The position numbers were made by a program, and so were the translations under genes. A model generated the notes under the pieces. That model was not told where the DNA came from and ran no database searches. It saw only the letters and a list, made by a program, of their open reading frames with translations. Positions 51,186 to 60,293 of a DNA stretch of 64,000 nucleotides are shown in pieces; position 1 is the first letter of the stretch; every line of letters starts with the position of its first letter. Origin of the DNA: Mucilaginibacter sp. OK283 (GTDB lineage: Bacteria > Bacteroidota > Bacteroidia > Sphingobacteriales > Sphingobacteriaceae). The stretch spans positions 1-64,000 of the forward strand of contig NZ_FODR01000002.1 in NCBI RefSeq assembly GCF_900110415.1. The letters run 5' to 3'.

Positions 51186-52418
51186 TCAGTCCTCAAGTTC
51201 GTCTATTTTTTTCTGGATGATTTTTTTATCTGCCGGGTTACTGGCGATAGCCAGGGCTTTTTGAAAGTTTATTTTTGCTTTCTGATCATCAATGCCGGTA
51301 TAAAGCTGCCCCAGCAGTGCAAAATAAAATTGATTGCCGGTCAGGTTCAATTTTTCGGCTTCAACAATCGCTTCCTCCTTACTGTTTGCTTTGGCCAGGG
51401 CATAGGTGCGGTTAAGTGCCGCTATAGGCGAATAAGCCACCTGTAAATAACGATTATAAAGCTGTAATATATTTTCCCATTTCTCTTTAGTATCCGCCCT
51501 CTGCGTACTCCAATAGGCTATAGAGGCCTCCAGGTGGTATTTTGAAAGCGTACTGCCCATGGCCGATCTGTTTAAATAATATCCACCTTTGAGAATCATA
51601 TCTATATTCCACAGGTTGGTGTCCTGGTCATCATATAAAATGATTTCGCCGGTTTCATTTACCCGCGCATCAAAACGCGAGGCATGAAAATACATCAGCG
51701 CAAGCAGGGCATTAACCGGGGGCTTATTGGTATGCTCATTATCGGCAAGCATTTGGCATAGCCTGATGGCCTCAAAACACAAATCCTGGCGAAGCACTTG
51801 ATTTTGGCTGATGGAATAGTACCCCTCGTTAAACAGCAGGTAAATGGTTGTCAATACAGCGTCCAGCCGCTTATCTATTTCTGCCGGGCCAGGAAGTTCT
51901 ATTTTAATTTTCTCCTCGCGTAACTTTTCGCGGGCCCGGTATAAACGCTTGTTGATAGTTTCCTTGGTACTCAAAAAAGCCTGGGCAATCTCGTCAATAC
52001 CAAACCCGCAAAGGATGCGGAGCGATAAGCCTACCTGCGCCTCGGGAGGGATGGAGGGGTGGCAAATGGCGAACATCATTTGCAACTGGCTATCGCTGAT
52101 GTTTTGCGGCGACAAATCTATGTCGGTTTCATCGTGTTCTGAAAAATCGCTTTTGACTTGGGGCGCGACTTTAGTTTGAAAGGTTAAATGGCGCTGTAAA
52201 TAATTTTTTGCTTTGTTTTGAGCAACGCGATACAACCAGGCGACAGGGTTTTGGGGCAGGCCGTTAAACCCCCAGGTTTGCGCGGCGGCAAGGAAGGTTT
52301 CGCTGGCAATATCCTCGGCTGTCTCCATCTCATCAAACCCAAAGCGCCTGCACAATACCGAGACAATCTTCCGGTATTCCGACCTGAATAAATGTGGTAT
52401 CAACTCCTGTTGTTCCAT
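51186..52418 (-). CDS. ECF42-type RNA polymerase sigma factor with C-terminal TPR-like extension
   Basis: 410 aa. Region 2 (about 13-78) has MEDIASETFLAAAQTW-like helices (AEDIASETFLAAAQTW) and NPVAWLYRVAQNKAKNYL; region 4 (about 134-165) has GIDEIAQAFLSTKETINKRLYRAREKL. The remainder (about 180-410) is the DUF6596/TPR extension (TIYLLFNEGYYSIS...IEYWSTQ). ECF42 factors regulate a neighbouring DGPF/YCII gene and need the extension for activity; that gene (52462-52815) is directly upstream. No anti-sigma factor is adjacent. A decayed copy of this gene's end lies at 38886-39170. Confidence 0.92.
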   Translation of the reverse strand: MEQQELIPHLFRSEYRKIVSVLCRRFGFDEMETAEDIASETFLAAAQTWGFNGLPQNPVAWLYRVAQNKAKNYLQRHLTFQTKVAPQVKSDFSEHDETDIDLSPQNISDSQLQMMFAICHPSIPPEAQVGLSLRILCGFGIDEIAQAFLSTKETINKRLYRAREKLREEKIKIELPGPAEIDKRLDAVLTTIYLLFNEGYYSISQNQVLRQDLCFEAIRLCQMLADNEHTNKPPVNALLALMYFHASRFDARVNETGEIILYDDQDTNLWNIDMILKGGYYLNRSAMGSTLSKYHLEASIAYWSTQRADTKEKWENILQLYNRYLQVAYSPIAALNRTYALAKANSKEEAIVEAEKLNLTGNQFYFALLGQLYTGIDDQKAKINFQKALAIASNPADKKIIQKKIDELED

Positions 52419-52426
52419 AAAACGGA

Positions 52427-52459
52427 AAGCCCCTGTAAATGTACAGAGGCTTTTTTAGC
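52427..52459 (-). promoter_or_regulatory. Intercistronic hairpin at the sigma-factor start
   Basis: AAAGCCCCTGTA (52427-52438) pairs with TACAGAGGCTTT (52442-52453) with one mismatch. It lies between the YCII stop and the sigma ATG, where it could attenuate transcription or mask translation initiation. Confidence 0.5.
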
Positions 52460-52461
52460 TT

Positions 52462-52815
52462 TTAGTGTGTTCCATCATTTTTGGCAATGCGGCGCACTTC
52501 CATCGTATTACCTTCGCCCTGCAAAACCGGGCAGCCTTTTGCAAATTCAGCAGCCTCGTCTGCAGATTCGGCCCTCACCACAATAAAACCACCTATAGTT
52601 TCCTTAATCTCGCCAAAGGGGCCATTGGTAACCATTTTGTTGGAGTGTACCACACGGGCATCATCAAAAGGCAGGCCCGTACCGCTAACAAATTTGTTTT
52701 GGGCGGCAATACTGCCAATCCAGTCCATGGTTTGTTTCATCCATATTTGCATTTGCTCCGGCGAGGCTATCTTTGTGCCATCCTCGTGTCTCATAATTAA
52801 CGCGTACTCGTTCAT
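52462..52815 (-). CDS. YCII/DGPF-domain protein, partner of the ECF42 sigma factor
   Basis: 117 aa. MNEYALIMRHEDG, TKMVTNGPFGEIKETIGGFIVV and ADEAAEFAKGCPVL are the DGPF/YCII pattern. These small ferredoxin-like-fold proteins are the conserved genomic partners and targets of ECF42 sigma factors; their activity is not established. It is first in a two-gene operon with the sigma factor 43 bases downstream. Confidence 0.88.
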   Translation of the reverse strand: MNEYALIMRHEDGTKIASPEQMQIWMKQTMDWIGSIAAQNKFVSGTGLPFDDARVVHSNKMVTNGPFGEIKETIGGFIVVRAESADEAAEFAKGCPVLQGEGNTMEVRRIAKNDGTH

Positions 52816-53107
52816 TTTTTTAAGCTTTAATTGTTACTGAATTTATGAATTATAACCCGATAACAATTGAGGTTTTTGAAATTGGACAAGCGCTGAGAAA
52901 ATGTGTTCTCTCATTTGATCGCAAGGTTTGAACTCAGGTGTCACCAGCCATTCTTTACGGATTCCTAAAAAAAAGTACATTAAACAGCTCTATACCAATG
53001 TGAATATCGCCGCAAAATACCTCCATATTGGCGCGATTGCCCCACATGCTTTTGCTTTCTTCAGTTTAATTTTATATAATAATTTTAACCGTTTAATTTG
53101 GAATATT

Positions 53108-53773
53108 ATGAAGCTGCTTCTCACTTCTGCAGGCATAAGCAATGCGAGCATCCATAACGCGCTCGTTGAATTACTGGGGAAACCTGTTGCCGAAGCCCGC
53201 GCCATTTTTATCCCTACCGCCATATACGCCATAGCCGGCGGGGCCGATATATCACGCAAGGTAATTTGCGGGCAGTTAGGCGACCCTTTTTGCAATCTGG
53301 GTTGGAAATCCTTAGGAATACTGGAACTTACTGCTCTGCCAAGCATCAAACAAGAGCTCTGGCTGCCCATGTTGCAGGAGACTGACGCTTTGCTGGTTGG
53401 CGGGGGCGATTGCCAGTATTTGTGTTACTGGATGCAGCAATCGGGCCTGGCAAAACTTTTGCCCTCGTTGTTGCAAAGGATAGTGTATGTAGGCTTAAGC
53501 GCCGGAAGCATGATCATGACCCGCTTTGGAACCACCTACGGCAACCATAATTTACCTGCCGAAAGCGATAAGTCGCTAAAACTGGTTGATTTTGCGCTAC
53601 ACCCTCATTTAGATCATGAATGGTTTCCGACGAATTCTATGGACAATATTCAAAAACTGGCCGCTACGATAGCTGCACCGTCATACGCGATTGACGATCA
53701 GACCGCCATAAAAGTGACTGACGACAGCATTGAGGTTATTAGCGAAGGACACTGGAAGCTGTTTAATCCCTGA
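53108..53773 (+). CDS. Peptidase S51 (dipeptidase E-like)
   Basis: 221 aa from ATG 53108; an in-frame ATG 60 codons upstream gives a leader with no family match. The class I glutamine-amidotransferase-like fold is supported by LLVGGGDCQYLCYWM and the nucleophile elbow YVGLSAGSMIM (Ser131); ALHPHLDHEWF likely holds the His. Peptidase E hydrolyses Asp-X dipeptides. Cytoplasmic; monocistronic. Confidence 0.85.
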   Translation: MKLLLTSAGISNASIHNALVELLGKPVAEARAIFIPTAIYAIAGGADISRKVICGQLGDPFCNLGWKSLGILELTALPSIKQELWLPMLQETDALLVGGGDCQYLCYWMQQSGLAKLLPSLLQRIVYVGLSAGSMIMTRFGTTYGNHNLPAESDKSLKLVDFALHPHLDHEWFPTNSMDNIQKLAATIAAPSYAIDDQTAIKVTDDSIEVISEGHWKLFNP

Positions 53774-53991
53774 AGCCGGGTGGCGCGGTAAATTCGCCCG
53801 TTGCCATCTTTGTTTTGTCGGTTGTTGGCGTTATTTTCGTACGCTGATAGGTAAACGCCATGCAAAGTAATAAACATGCAACTCCCGGATGTTTATAAGT
53901 TCCAAACTTTCCGGCTTCGGACAACGGGCTGGTCTTCAAGTTTCTATTTTCCAATATTTTTAGGGCAGGATGGTATGATATTTTAAGATAT

Positions 53992-54606
53992 CTATTTTTG
54001 GTGTTTCCAAAATCTGCCTTTTCCTTCGGCTATCCATTCTAAAGCTTCATTTATTCTTTTTTGTCGTGTTTCGTCGGTTTTGGCATCTGTAATCCAAATA
54101 ATATATTCCTTGCGGAATGAGTTGGATTTGCTTTCAAAAACTTCCTTTGCTTTGGGGTTAGCTACTAATGCGGCCAGCAAATAATCGGGCGTTACCAGTA
54201 CCCTGGGTTTATCAGCTTCGGGCTTGTCTCTTTTTATCCTGATGCCCATTTCGTTTAACTGCATGGCTTCTTTAAGCATGGCTATAAATTCATCGTCGGG
54301 CGGCAGGTCGCTTATTTTGCTGATCTTTCCTAAAAATCGTTGAATTGGTTTAAGGTCCTTACCTGCCTTCAAACGCGGGTCGGTCATCAGTTCGGCCTTC
54401 AGGAACGTAAAAGAGCAATGATTTTTATAGGATGCCACAACACACATGTTATCGTTGTTGTATTCAAAATGGGGCAGGCTCCATTTTATAGCCTCTTCGG
54501 CATTAGGGCAATGTTCATGAATAAGGCGGCGCCAATGCTCAAGAATAGGTTTTGCAAAATCTTCTGAGTTATCTATGTAAGCATCCACAGCAGGGTTGTA
54601 GTTCAT
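53992..54606 (-). CDS. DUF1801/YdeI-family protein
   Basis: 204 aa. The N-terminal half is a DUF1801 domain (HWRRLIHEHCPNAEEAIKWSLPHFEYNN..CSFTFLK) and the C-terminal half is the YdeI/OmpD-associated segment (VTPDYLLAALVANPKAKEVFESKSNSFRKEYIIWITDAKTDETRQKRI). Family members protect against some bacteriocins or metals in a few organisms; the mechanism is unknown. Confidence 0.88.
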   Translation of the reverse strand: MNYNPAVDAYIDNSEDFAKPILEHWRRLIHEHCPNAEEAIKWSLPHFEYNNDNMCVVASYKNHCSFTFLKAELMTDPRLKAGKDLKPIQRFLGKISKISDLPPDDEFIAMLKEAMQLNEMGIRIKRDKPEADKPRVLVTPDYLLAALVANPKAKEVFESKSNSFRKEYIIWITDAKTDETRQKRINEALEWIAEGKGRFWKHQK

Positions 54607-54690
54607 AACGTTATTTAATTTATTGTCACAAAAAAACTTAAACTTACGCGGAAGATTTGGTCGAAAACTTGGATAAACAGGTCAATTTAA

Positions 54691-55587
54691 TTACCTGCGT
54701 TGGTTCCGGAACTCCGAAGGCGACAAGCCTACATGCTTTTTAAAGAATTTGCCAAAATTAGCCGGGTCCGAAAAGTTGAGTTGATAGGCAATCTCGGCTA
54801 CCGTAAAATCGGTGTATTGCATGAGCGACCTGGCTTCGCGGGCCAGGCGTTCGGTAATAAAAGCAAGCGCGTTTTTGCCCGAGGCCTGTTTGACTGATTG
54901 GGATAGGTAATTAGCGGTAACCGAAAGCAGATCTGCATATTCCTGCACGGTGCGCTTATTGATATAGTGATTATCAATTAACTGCATAAATTTACGCAAC
55001 AGGATTTGCTGCGCTGTGGCCACCGGGATATCCTCTTTCTTTTCTAATGCAAAATCTTCCAGGTAATATAGTAAGCCAAGCAATTTTATTCTTGCTTCGA
55101 TATGCTGTGCCTTGGCCGACCTTTCATAGCTGGTAAATACAGTTTCAAAATGTGGCGCCAACTGTTTAAATGTGTCATGGCCAAACCTAAACAGGTTGGT
55201 ATGTAACACATTAAAAAGGGGGAATTGCTGGTGAAAGTCTGGTTTGAAGAACAAGAAGCATTTGGGCTTAAAATAAATTACATAACCCTCCAGGGCATTG
55301 TTATGCGCAAAGCTATATACAAGATTGGGCGAATGAAAAACAAGATAAGAGTCAGGATCGTGAATGGTTTGATCGCCGTAGTTAACTTCGATTTTGCCGG
55401 AATTGAATAGTAAGGCAAAAAAATAAAATGAACGTTTAAAAGGTGGGCGGTATATCTGCAGGTCCTGATCAAGTGGCTTTAGCCTCAGGCAGTAAAAATC
55501 CGGATCGGTTGTGCGTCCGGGCCATGGGATAGAGGCCAGGAAGTCGTTGATTTCTGTGTAATAAGAAAGCGTATTTTTTATTTTCGC
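54691..55587 (-). CDS. AraC-family transcriptional regulator
   Basis: 298 aa from ATG 55587 (MAKIKNTLSYYTEIND). The N-terminal cupin-like ligand region (about 30-180, with HDPDSYLVFHSPNLVYSF) precedes a two-HTH AraC domain (about 195-298: VQEYADLLSVTANYLSQSVKQASGKNALAFI and FTVAEIAYQLNFSDPANFGKFFKKHVGLSPSEFR). All features of an activator; target genes are not evident since neighbours point away. Confidence 0.9.
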   Translation of the reverse strand, partial: AKIKNTLSYYTEINDFLASIPWPGRTTDPDFYCLRLKPLDQDLQIYRPPFKRSFYFFALLFNSGKIEVNYGDQTIHDPDSYLVFHSPNLVYSFAHNNALEGYVIYFKPKCFLFFKPDFHQQFPLFNVLHTNLFRFGHDTFKQLAPHFETVFTSYERSAKAQHIEARIKLLGLLYYLEDFALEKKEDIPVATAQQILLRKFMQLIDNHYINKRTVQEYADLLSVTANYLSQSVKQASGKNALAFITERLAREARSLMQYTDFTVAEIAYQLNFSDPANFGKFFKKHVGLSPSEFRNQRR

Positions 55588-55689
55588 CATAAAATACACC
55601 CCATAAGGGCCGATCCTAAAATAGAAAAAGAAAACCTGTTCGCTACTGATAACAAAAAATCACCGGCTGGGAGTATGTTCAATATCTTC

Positions 55690-55823
55690 ACCCCAACCTC
55701 AGCGTTAGGGATTGTACCGGATACCGGCCGCGTAGGGGCATAAGTGCTGGCCGCGACTAAGGCCATGTGCACGTATGAGGGGAAAGCCCGGCCCGCTTCT
55801 ACCAGCGGGAAACGCCCTGTTTT
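55690..55823 (-). repeat. Interspersed repeat, family E copy 1
   Basis: Read on the minus strand, the segment contains GGTAGAAGC, CCGGGCTTTCC, CTCATAC, ATGGCCTTAGTC and AATCCCT..GAGGTTGGGG in that order. The same words in the same order occur on the plus strand at 60514-60629. The larger gap (55600-55966) has no gene. Confidence 0.6.
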
Positions 55824-55878
55824 AGATATGAGATGTTAGATTTGAGACTTTTGAATTATTTGCATAGTGACTGCTTTT

Positions 55879-55923
55879 GACTTTCCGGACTTTCCGACTT
55901 CCGGACTTTCCGACTTTCCCGAC
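55879..55923 (+). repeat. Degenerate GACTTTCCG tandem repeat
   Basis: About five units of GACTTTCCG, two with one base missing or added, run directly before the YflT-like gene. Similar word-stutters occur in other gaps. Confidence 0.65.
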
Positions 55924-55966
55924 TCAACACCTCAAACAATTTACCCCAACCACCTATTACTAACGT

Positions 55967-56365
55967 ATGATTACAGTAGTAGGTATTTTTGAAGATATTA
56001 CCCTTGCCGACGACGTGTGCGAGTACTTGTTGGGCAACGAGTTTGACGCCGATAGTTTAGACCAGCACACCCACAAAGCCCTGCCCGGCCATGAGGTGCA
56101 CGAGCCCGGTACCATTGACCGTATAGCCGCGTTTTTTAACCACCTGTTTGATAACCAACACGAGGCCGAAGCCCATGCCACGGCAGGCCGTAACGGCACC
56201 ATTGTAACGGTGCACGCGCCATCGGCCAGGCTGGCCCAGGAGGCTGTTGATGCACTTAACAATTACGGCGCTATAGATGTAAATGCTTTTGACGAAAATA
56301 CCACCGGCACACACAGTATAATGATAGAGCGGATTGTGGCGGATGATGTGAGGTTGAGGGGGTGA
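55967..56365 (+). CDS. YflT-like general stress protein
   Basis: 132 aa, acidic, histidine-rich in the middle (DQHTHKALPGHEVHEPG, HEAEAHATAGRNG). The ferredoxin-like TVVGIFEDITLADDVCEYL ... TIVTVHAPSARLAQEAVDALNNYGAIDV pattern fits the heat-induced stress protein YflT (general stress protein 17M) family. No promoter box is clear. Cytoplasmic, function unknown. Confidence 0.65.
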   Translation: MITVVGIFEDITLADDVCEYLLGNEFDADSLDQHTHKALPGHEVHEPGTIDRIAAFFNHLFDNQHEAEAHATAGRNGTIVTVHAPSARLAQEAVDALNNYGAIDVNAFDENTTGTHSIMIERIVADDVRLRG

Positions 56366-56405
56366 GTGGTGAGTTGTAAGTAGTAAGTAGGGTTTGGCGG
56401 CGAAG

Positions 56406-56578
56406 ACTCACCCGCCCGACGCTGCGCTGGGGCACCCTCTCTTCAACTTCGTTGGAAAGAGGGGCTTGCACGATTGAGTATATAATAATATTTATCCGAA
56501 CACTAATAAAACACTTCCAAGCCCCTCTTTCCGGCGAAGCCGAAGAGAGGGTGGCGGGCGTAGCCTCGCCGGGTGAGT
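56406..56578. repeat. Long inverted repeat, family D
   Basis: Arms 56406-56468 and 56518-56578 are imperfect inverted copies; both contain CACCCTCTCTTC/GAAGAGAGGGTG and AAGAGGGGCTTG/CAAGCCCCTCTT. The loop is AT-rich. Related words recur near 11618, 11880, 47505-47655 and 60375. Confidence 0.75.
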
Positions 56579-56628
56579 ATTAACCAGCGTTCCCACCGGC
56601 TAATTCCATCTCACATCTCACATCTAAC

Positions 56629-58119
56629 TCAAAACGTTCCTCTTTTCCTGATCCTCAGCAAGCCATTGGCCGTGGTAACATAAATAACCCCTTTGGAATC
56701 CTGCACCACCTGGTAAATTTTAAAGCCGGGGGCGGGCGAGTTGGCGTTGTTATAGTTTTCCCAGCTGTTTTTTAAATCGTACCGCACCAGGCCCGATTGA
56801 TCGGTGCCCAGCCATAGTACGTGTTCAAACTTATCGTACATAATGCTGGTTACATGGTTTGATGGCATGCCCGAGTTTTTGTCGGTTAAGTGCAGCCAGG
56901 TGCCATCGGGGCGTAGTACGGCGATGCCTTCGTTATCATCGTCGGCCGCGCCTTTGGCGGTGCTTATCAGCGAGAAATAGAGGTTGCCCTGCTCATCTTC
57001 GGCGGCACCGGATATGCTGGCGTTTTTCAATGGCGAATCGGATGTGGTAAAAGTAGTTGGCAGCAGGTCTTTCTCGATGAGGATAGTGCCCTTTGATGTA
57101 CCAATCCACAGGCGTTTGCGGTTATCTACATAAGCAAAAGTTACGTTGCTTGAGGGCAGCAGCGGGATGGTTTTCTTGTTCAGCACCACCACTTTATCTT
57201 TACGCACTACTACCATACCATCTTTGGTGGTAAACAGCAGTTCGCCGTTGCGGCTTTTTATAATACTGGTGACCGGGCTTTTTATAAACTTTTTAAAATC
57301 GTACACCTGCCAGCCGGCATCGGTGCATTTGTATATGCCGTTGTCAATATAGGCCCATTTGGCGTTCTCCTTATCAACAGTAATTTCCTGCACGGCGGTT
57401 TCGGATGTAAAGGGGGAGTTGTACTCATTAACCGGGTTAAAGGTAGTACCATCAAAACGGGTAAGGCCGTGGGCGGTGGCATACCAAAGTACGTCGGTGG
57501 CATCAACCGCGCTCGATTGGCTTACGTTATCGGGCAGGGGCGAATCGTATTTGGTCCACTTGGTAAACTCGTAACTGTTGAGCGAGGGGTTGGTATACTG
57601 GGTACTGGTGTTGTAAATTGTTGGCGGGCCGGCCGGTTTCATTTGCTCCAGGTCCATCCGCAGCATCTGGGCCGAAATACGACCAAAAGCTATTTTAAAC
57701 TGCACATTTACCGATGATGCCACCCGTTTGCCATGGTCAACAGCGGCTTTCCACAGGCTGCCGTTTAGCAGGCGAATGATATCGGCGGTAAGGGGGCTGT
57801 TGGTAACATCGGTATGGCTTAGCACGCAGCTAAAGCCCGAAGGCTCAACCAGTACCTGGAAAGTGAGCGAGCCATTGGCATCTTTAAACGAATATTTGCG
57901 GTTAATACGGTCGCACAGCTGGTCGAGCGTAAACTGGCTGCAGGTAGCTTTGGGGCTGCCGCAGTCGATACAATAATTTTCGGCGCTGCACAGTTCAATC
58001 TTTTGCAAAAAAAGATTTTGCGCGCAAACTACCGCGGGAAACACGAAAACTAAAAAGCAGGTAAGCAGCAATAGCTTACAGGTTTTGGGTGGGTATAACA
58101 ATGTCAGCATTAATTTCAT
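56629..58119 (-). CDS. Exported two-component-regulator-type propeller (Reg_prop) protein without output domain
   Basis: 496 aa from ATG 58119 (MKLMLTLLYPPKTC, signal ending VVCAQ). An N-terminal region (about 30-165) with four cysteines (CSAENYCIDCGSPKATC) is followed by Reg_prop repeats (about 180-490): WYATAHGLTRFDGTTF, LWIGTSKGTILIEKDL and LWLGTDQSGLVRYDL. These propellers form the periplasmic sensor of hybrid two-component systems, but no membrane helix, kinase or regulator domain follows. It is divergent from a hybrid histidine kinase, 425 bases away, which has no periplasmic sensor domain. It might act as that kinase's detached sensor. Confidence 0.82.
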   Translation of the reverse strand: MKLMLTLLYPPKTCKLLLLTCFLVFVFPAVVCAQNLFLQKIELCSAENYCIDCGSPKATCSQFTLDQLCDRINRKYSFKDANGSLTFQVLVEPSGFSCVLSHTDVTNSPLTADIIRLLNGSLWKAAVDHGKRVASSVNVQFKIAFGRISAQMLRMDLEQMKPAGPPTIYNTSTQYTNPSLNSYEFTKWTKYDSPLPDNVSQSSAVDATDVLWYATAHGLTRFDGTTFNPVNEYNSPFTSETAVQEITVDKENAKWAYIDNGIYKCTDAGWQVYDFKKFIKSPVTSIIKSRNGELLFTTKDGMVVVRKDKVVVLNKKTIPLLPSSNVTFAYVDNRKRLWIGTSKGTILIEKDLLPTTFTTSDSPLKNASISGAAEDEQGNLYFSLISTAKGAADDDNEGIAVLRPDGTWLHLTDKNSGMPSNHVTSIMYDKFEHVLWLGTDQSGLVRYDLKNSWENYNNANSPAPGFKIYQVVQDSKGVIYVTTANGLLRIRKRGTF

Positions 58120-58253
58120 AAAATAAAGAAAGCAAACGCAAACCACCAAACTTATAATAGTTAAATTAGGTTAAAGTTTTGTTACAAAGGGGGAGGGGGG
58201 AGTTTGCTTATCGGTTTTTAATAGCGGCTTGTAAGCACAGTATCCAATTTTCC

Positions 58254-58339
58254 TGTCATCCTGAGGAACGAAGGATCTATCAGCCGTGCATGACCGAAAG
58301 AAAAGTTCGTCAATAGATGCTTCGTACCTCAGCATGACA
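58254..58339. repeat. 86-bp palindromic interspersed repeat, family A copy 2
   Basis: Arms 58254-58278 and 58315-58339 are imperfect inverted copies. The reverse complement of this element aligns over its full 86 bases, loop included, with 2746-2831. Confidence 0.85.
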
Positions 58340-58452
58340 GAGGTGAGCGTTATAAAGATGACATAGCAATCGGCATGACATTCAACTCCCATTCCCATTA
58401 CAATTTTTCAAGAATATATAAGTACTTTTACAAAGCCAAATACTTGTTACAC

Positions 58453-58481
58453 ACGGTTGTAAGTACTTCACTTACAACCGT
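58453..58481. promoter_or_regulatory. Perfect 12-bp inverted repeat upstream of the hybrid kinase
   Basis: ACGGTTGTAAGT (58453-58464) and its complement (58470-58481) are separated by ACTTC. It lies 63 bases before the kinase ATG and could be an operator or leader hairpin. Confidence 0.5.
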
Positions 58482-58544
58482 TAAAATTCTTTTGGCAAAA
58501 TACAAACATCACATTTAATCAAAGCAGCGGGCCTGCTTACCCCT

Positions 58545-60293
58545 ATGGATAAAATTACCGATAAATACCATCAGCCGGTTAATGCGGGCGCTACGCGCCA
58601 GGATCTTTTGTTTGATTTAAAGGAAGTATCCAAACGCACTTACCAGCTGGGGCTTTCGGCCTTGTCGCTGGGGGTGTTTTTGTCGGTTTATGATGCCTTT
58701 ATCGGCATGTATGTGTCGTCGTTTTTGCTGGCTTGCTTTTGCCTGGCTATTTTAATGTTTGTGGTGTTAAAATGGCAGGATGCCATTAAAGACCTTACCA
58801 TATCCATATTTTCGGTCATATGCGGGCTGCTGGTTTGCCTGGTGCTGCTTGAAGGCTTGCAAACCGACCAGTACCTCTTCTTTTTCCCCGCCCTGATAGC
58901 CGTACCGCTGGTTGTCGACCTGAAGCATAAGCACGCCAAAAAGCCCGGCATTTTTGTGGGCATCATGATATTTGCCTTTGTTGCCTGTATTGTTATTGGC
59001 AATTACGTACCTCCGCTGGCCAGTTTTACGCCCGGGCAGGCAGCGCGGCTGGCCCTGGTCAACCGCTTTACGGCGCTTGGCTCAACCATTGTGCTGGCGG
59101 CGTTGTACACGTTTTTCGAAAAAAAGTATATCGAAGAGATTGTTACCCAAAGCAACCGGGTTATTAATACCAAAACTCAGTTCCTGGCCACCATGGGGCA
59201 CGAGCTGCGCACCCCCTTAAACGGCATCATCGGTATTGTAAACCTGCTGAAACAGGAAAACTCGGCCACGCGCCAGGCCGAGTACATCAGCATCCTCCAA
59301 AACTCGGCCGACCATATGCTGCAGCAGGTAAATGATATCCTCGATTTTAACAAGATAGAGGCCGGCAAACTGGAGCTGCACCCCGTCACCATCAATTTAA
59401 GCAACTTTTTGCTCAATGTATGCCTGCCCTTTAAAGTGCTATCAGCAAACAGCAATGTGGAGGTACTGGCCGAGATTGACCGGCAACTGGATACCCTGGT
59501 ACTGGCCGACGATATGCGCCTTACGCAGGTGCTCAACAATATTTTTGCCAACGCCCTTAAATTTACCGGCAACGGCTACGTAAAGCTAAAAGCCACCTGC
59601 CTTAAAAAAACCGACAAGCTGATAACCGTCGACTTTGTGATTGAAGATACCGGCATCGGCATTGATAAGGCCGACCAGGAAAAGATTTTTGAGGGCTTTT
59701 GGCAGGTGTACCACGAGGGCACCCGCGAGCTTACCGGCACCGGCCTGGGCCTTACCATTTGCAACCGCATATTGCAGATGATGGGGTCCAAACTATCGCT
59801 CGAGAGCGAAAAAGGCATGGGCAGCAAGTTTTCGTTCGGTTTAACGTTTGGCATTGCCGATGCGGCGCCGCTTCCTATACCGCTAAAGCCCGCAGCAGGC
59901 AACGGCGACCTTAAATTGCTAAGGGTACTACTGGCCGAAGACAACAAAATAAACATGATGGTAGCCAAAAAGGCCCTCACCGGCTTTGGCGCCACCGTTG
60001 ATGCCGCCTACGACGGCGTGGAAGCCCTGGCCCGGCTGGAAGATTTCCCCCACTATGATGTGGTACTGCTCGACCTGGAAATGCCGGTAATGAACGGCTA
60101 CGAAGCCGTTTTCGAAATCAAAAAGAAATACCCGCAGGTACCCGTCATCGCCTTCACCGCCTCGCTGGTAGATCAAAAAATGCTTGCCGACCTGCTGGCC
60201 AGCGGCTTTAACGATTGCATCCTGAAACCCTTCAACCCGCAGCAGCTATCAACCGTTATTAAAAAACATACGGGTATTAAGGAAGGGGTGTAG
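58545..60293 (+). CDS. Hybrid sensor histidine kinase with C-terminal receiver domain
   Basis: 582 aa. About six membrane helices in the first 190 residues (36-56, 60-76, 86-104, 110-124, 135-152 and 178-191) with almost no periplasmic loops; HisKA with phospho-acceptor H219 (MGHELRTPLNG); HATPase with N, G1 and G2 boxes (NNIFANALKF, DTGIGI, GTGLGL); receiver (about 459-575) with AEDN, D510 in DLEMPVMNG, T in FTAS and K in LKP. No output domain is attached, so the signal must pass to another protein, perhaps an Hpt. It is divergent from the Reg_prop propeller protein. Confidence 0.92.
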   Translation: MDKITDKYHQPVNAGATRQDLLFDLKEVSKRTYQLGLSALSLGVFLSVYDAFIGMYVSSFLLACFCLAILMFVVLKWQDAIKDLTISIFSVICGLLVCLVLLEGLQTDQYLFFFPALIAVPLVVDLKHKHAKKPGIFVGIMIFAFVACIVIGNYVPPLASFTPGQAARLALVNRFTALGSTIVLAALYTFFEKKYIEEIVTQSNRVINTKTQFLATMGHELRTPLNGIIGIVNLLKQENSATRQAEYISILQNSADHMLQQVNDILDFNKIEAGKLELHPVTINLSNFLLNVCLPFKVLSANSNVEVLAEIDRQLDTLVLADDMRLTQVLNNIFANALKFTGNGYVKLKATCLKKTDKLITVDFVIEDTGIGIDKADQEKIFEGFWQVYHEGTRELTGTGLGLTICNRILQMMGSKLSLESEKGMGSKFSFGLTFGIADAAPLPIPLKPAAGNGDLKLLRVLLAEDNKINMMVAKKALTGFGATVDAAYDGVEALARLEDFPHYDVVLLDLEMPVMNGYEAVFEIKKKYPQVPVIAFTASLVDQKMLADLLASGFNDCILKPFNPQQLSTVIKKHTGIKEGV

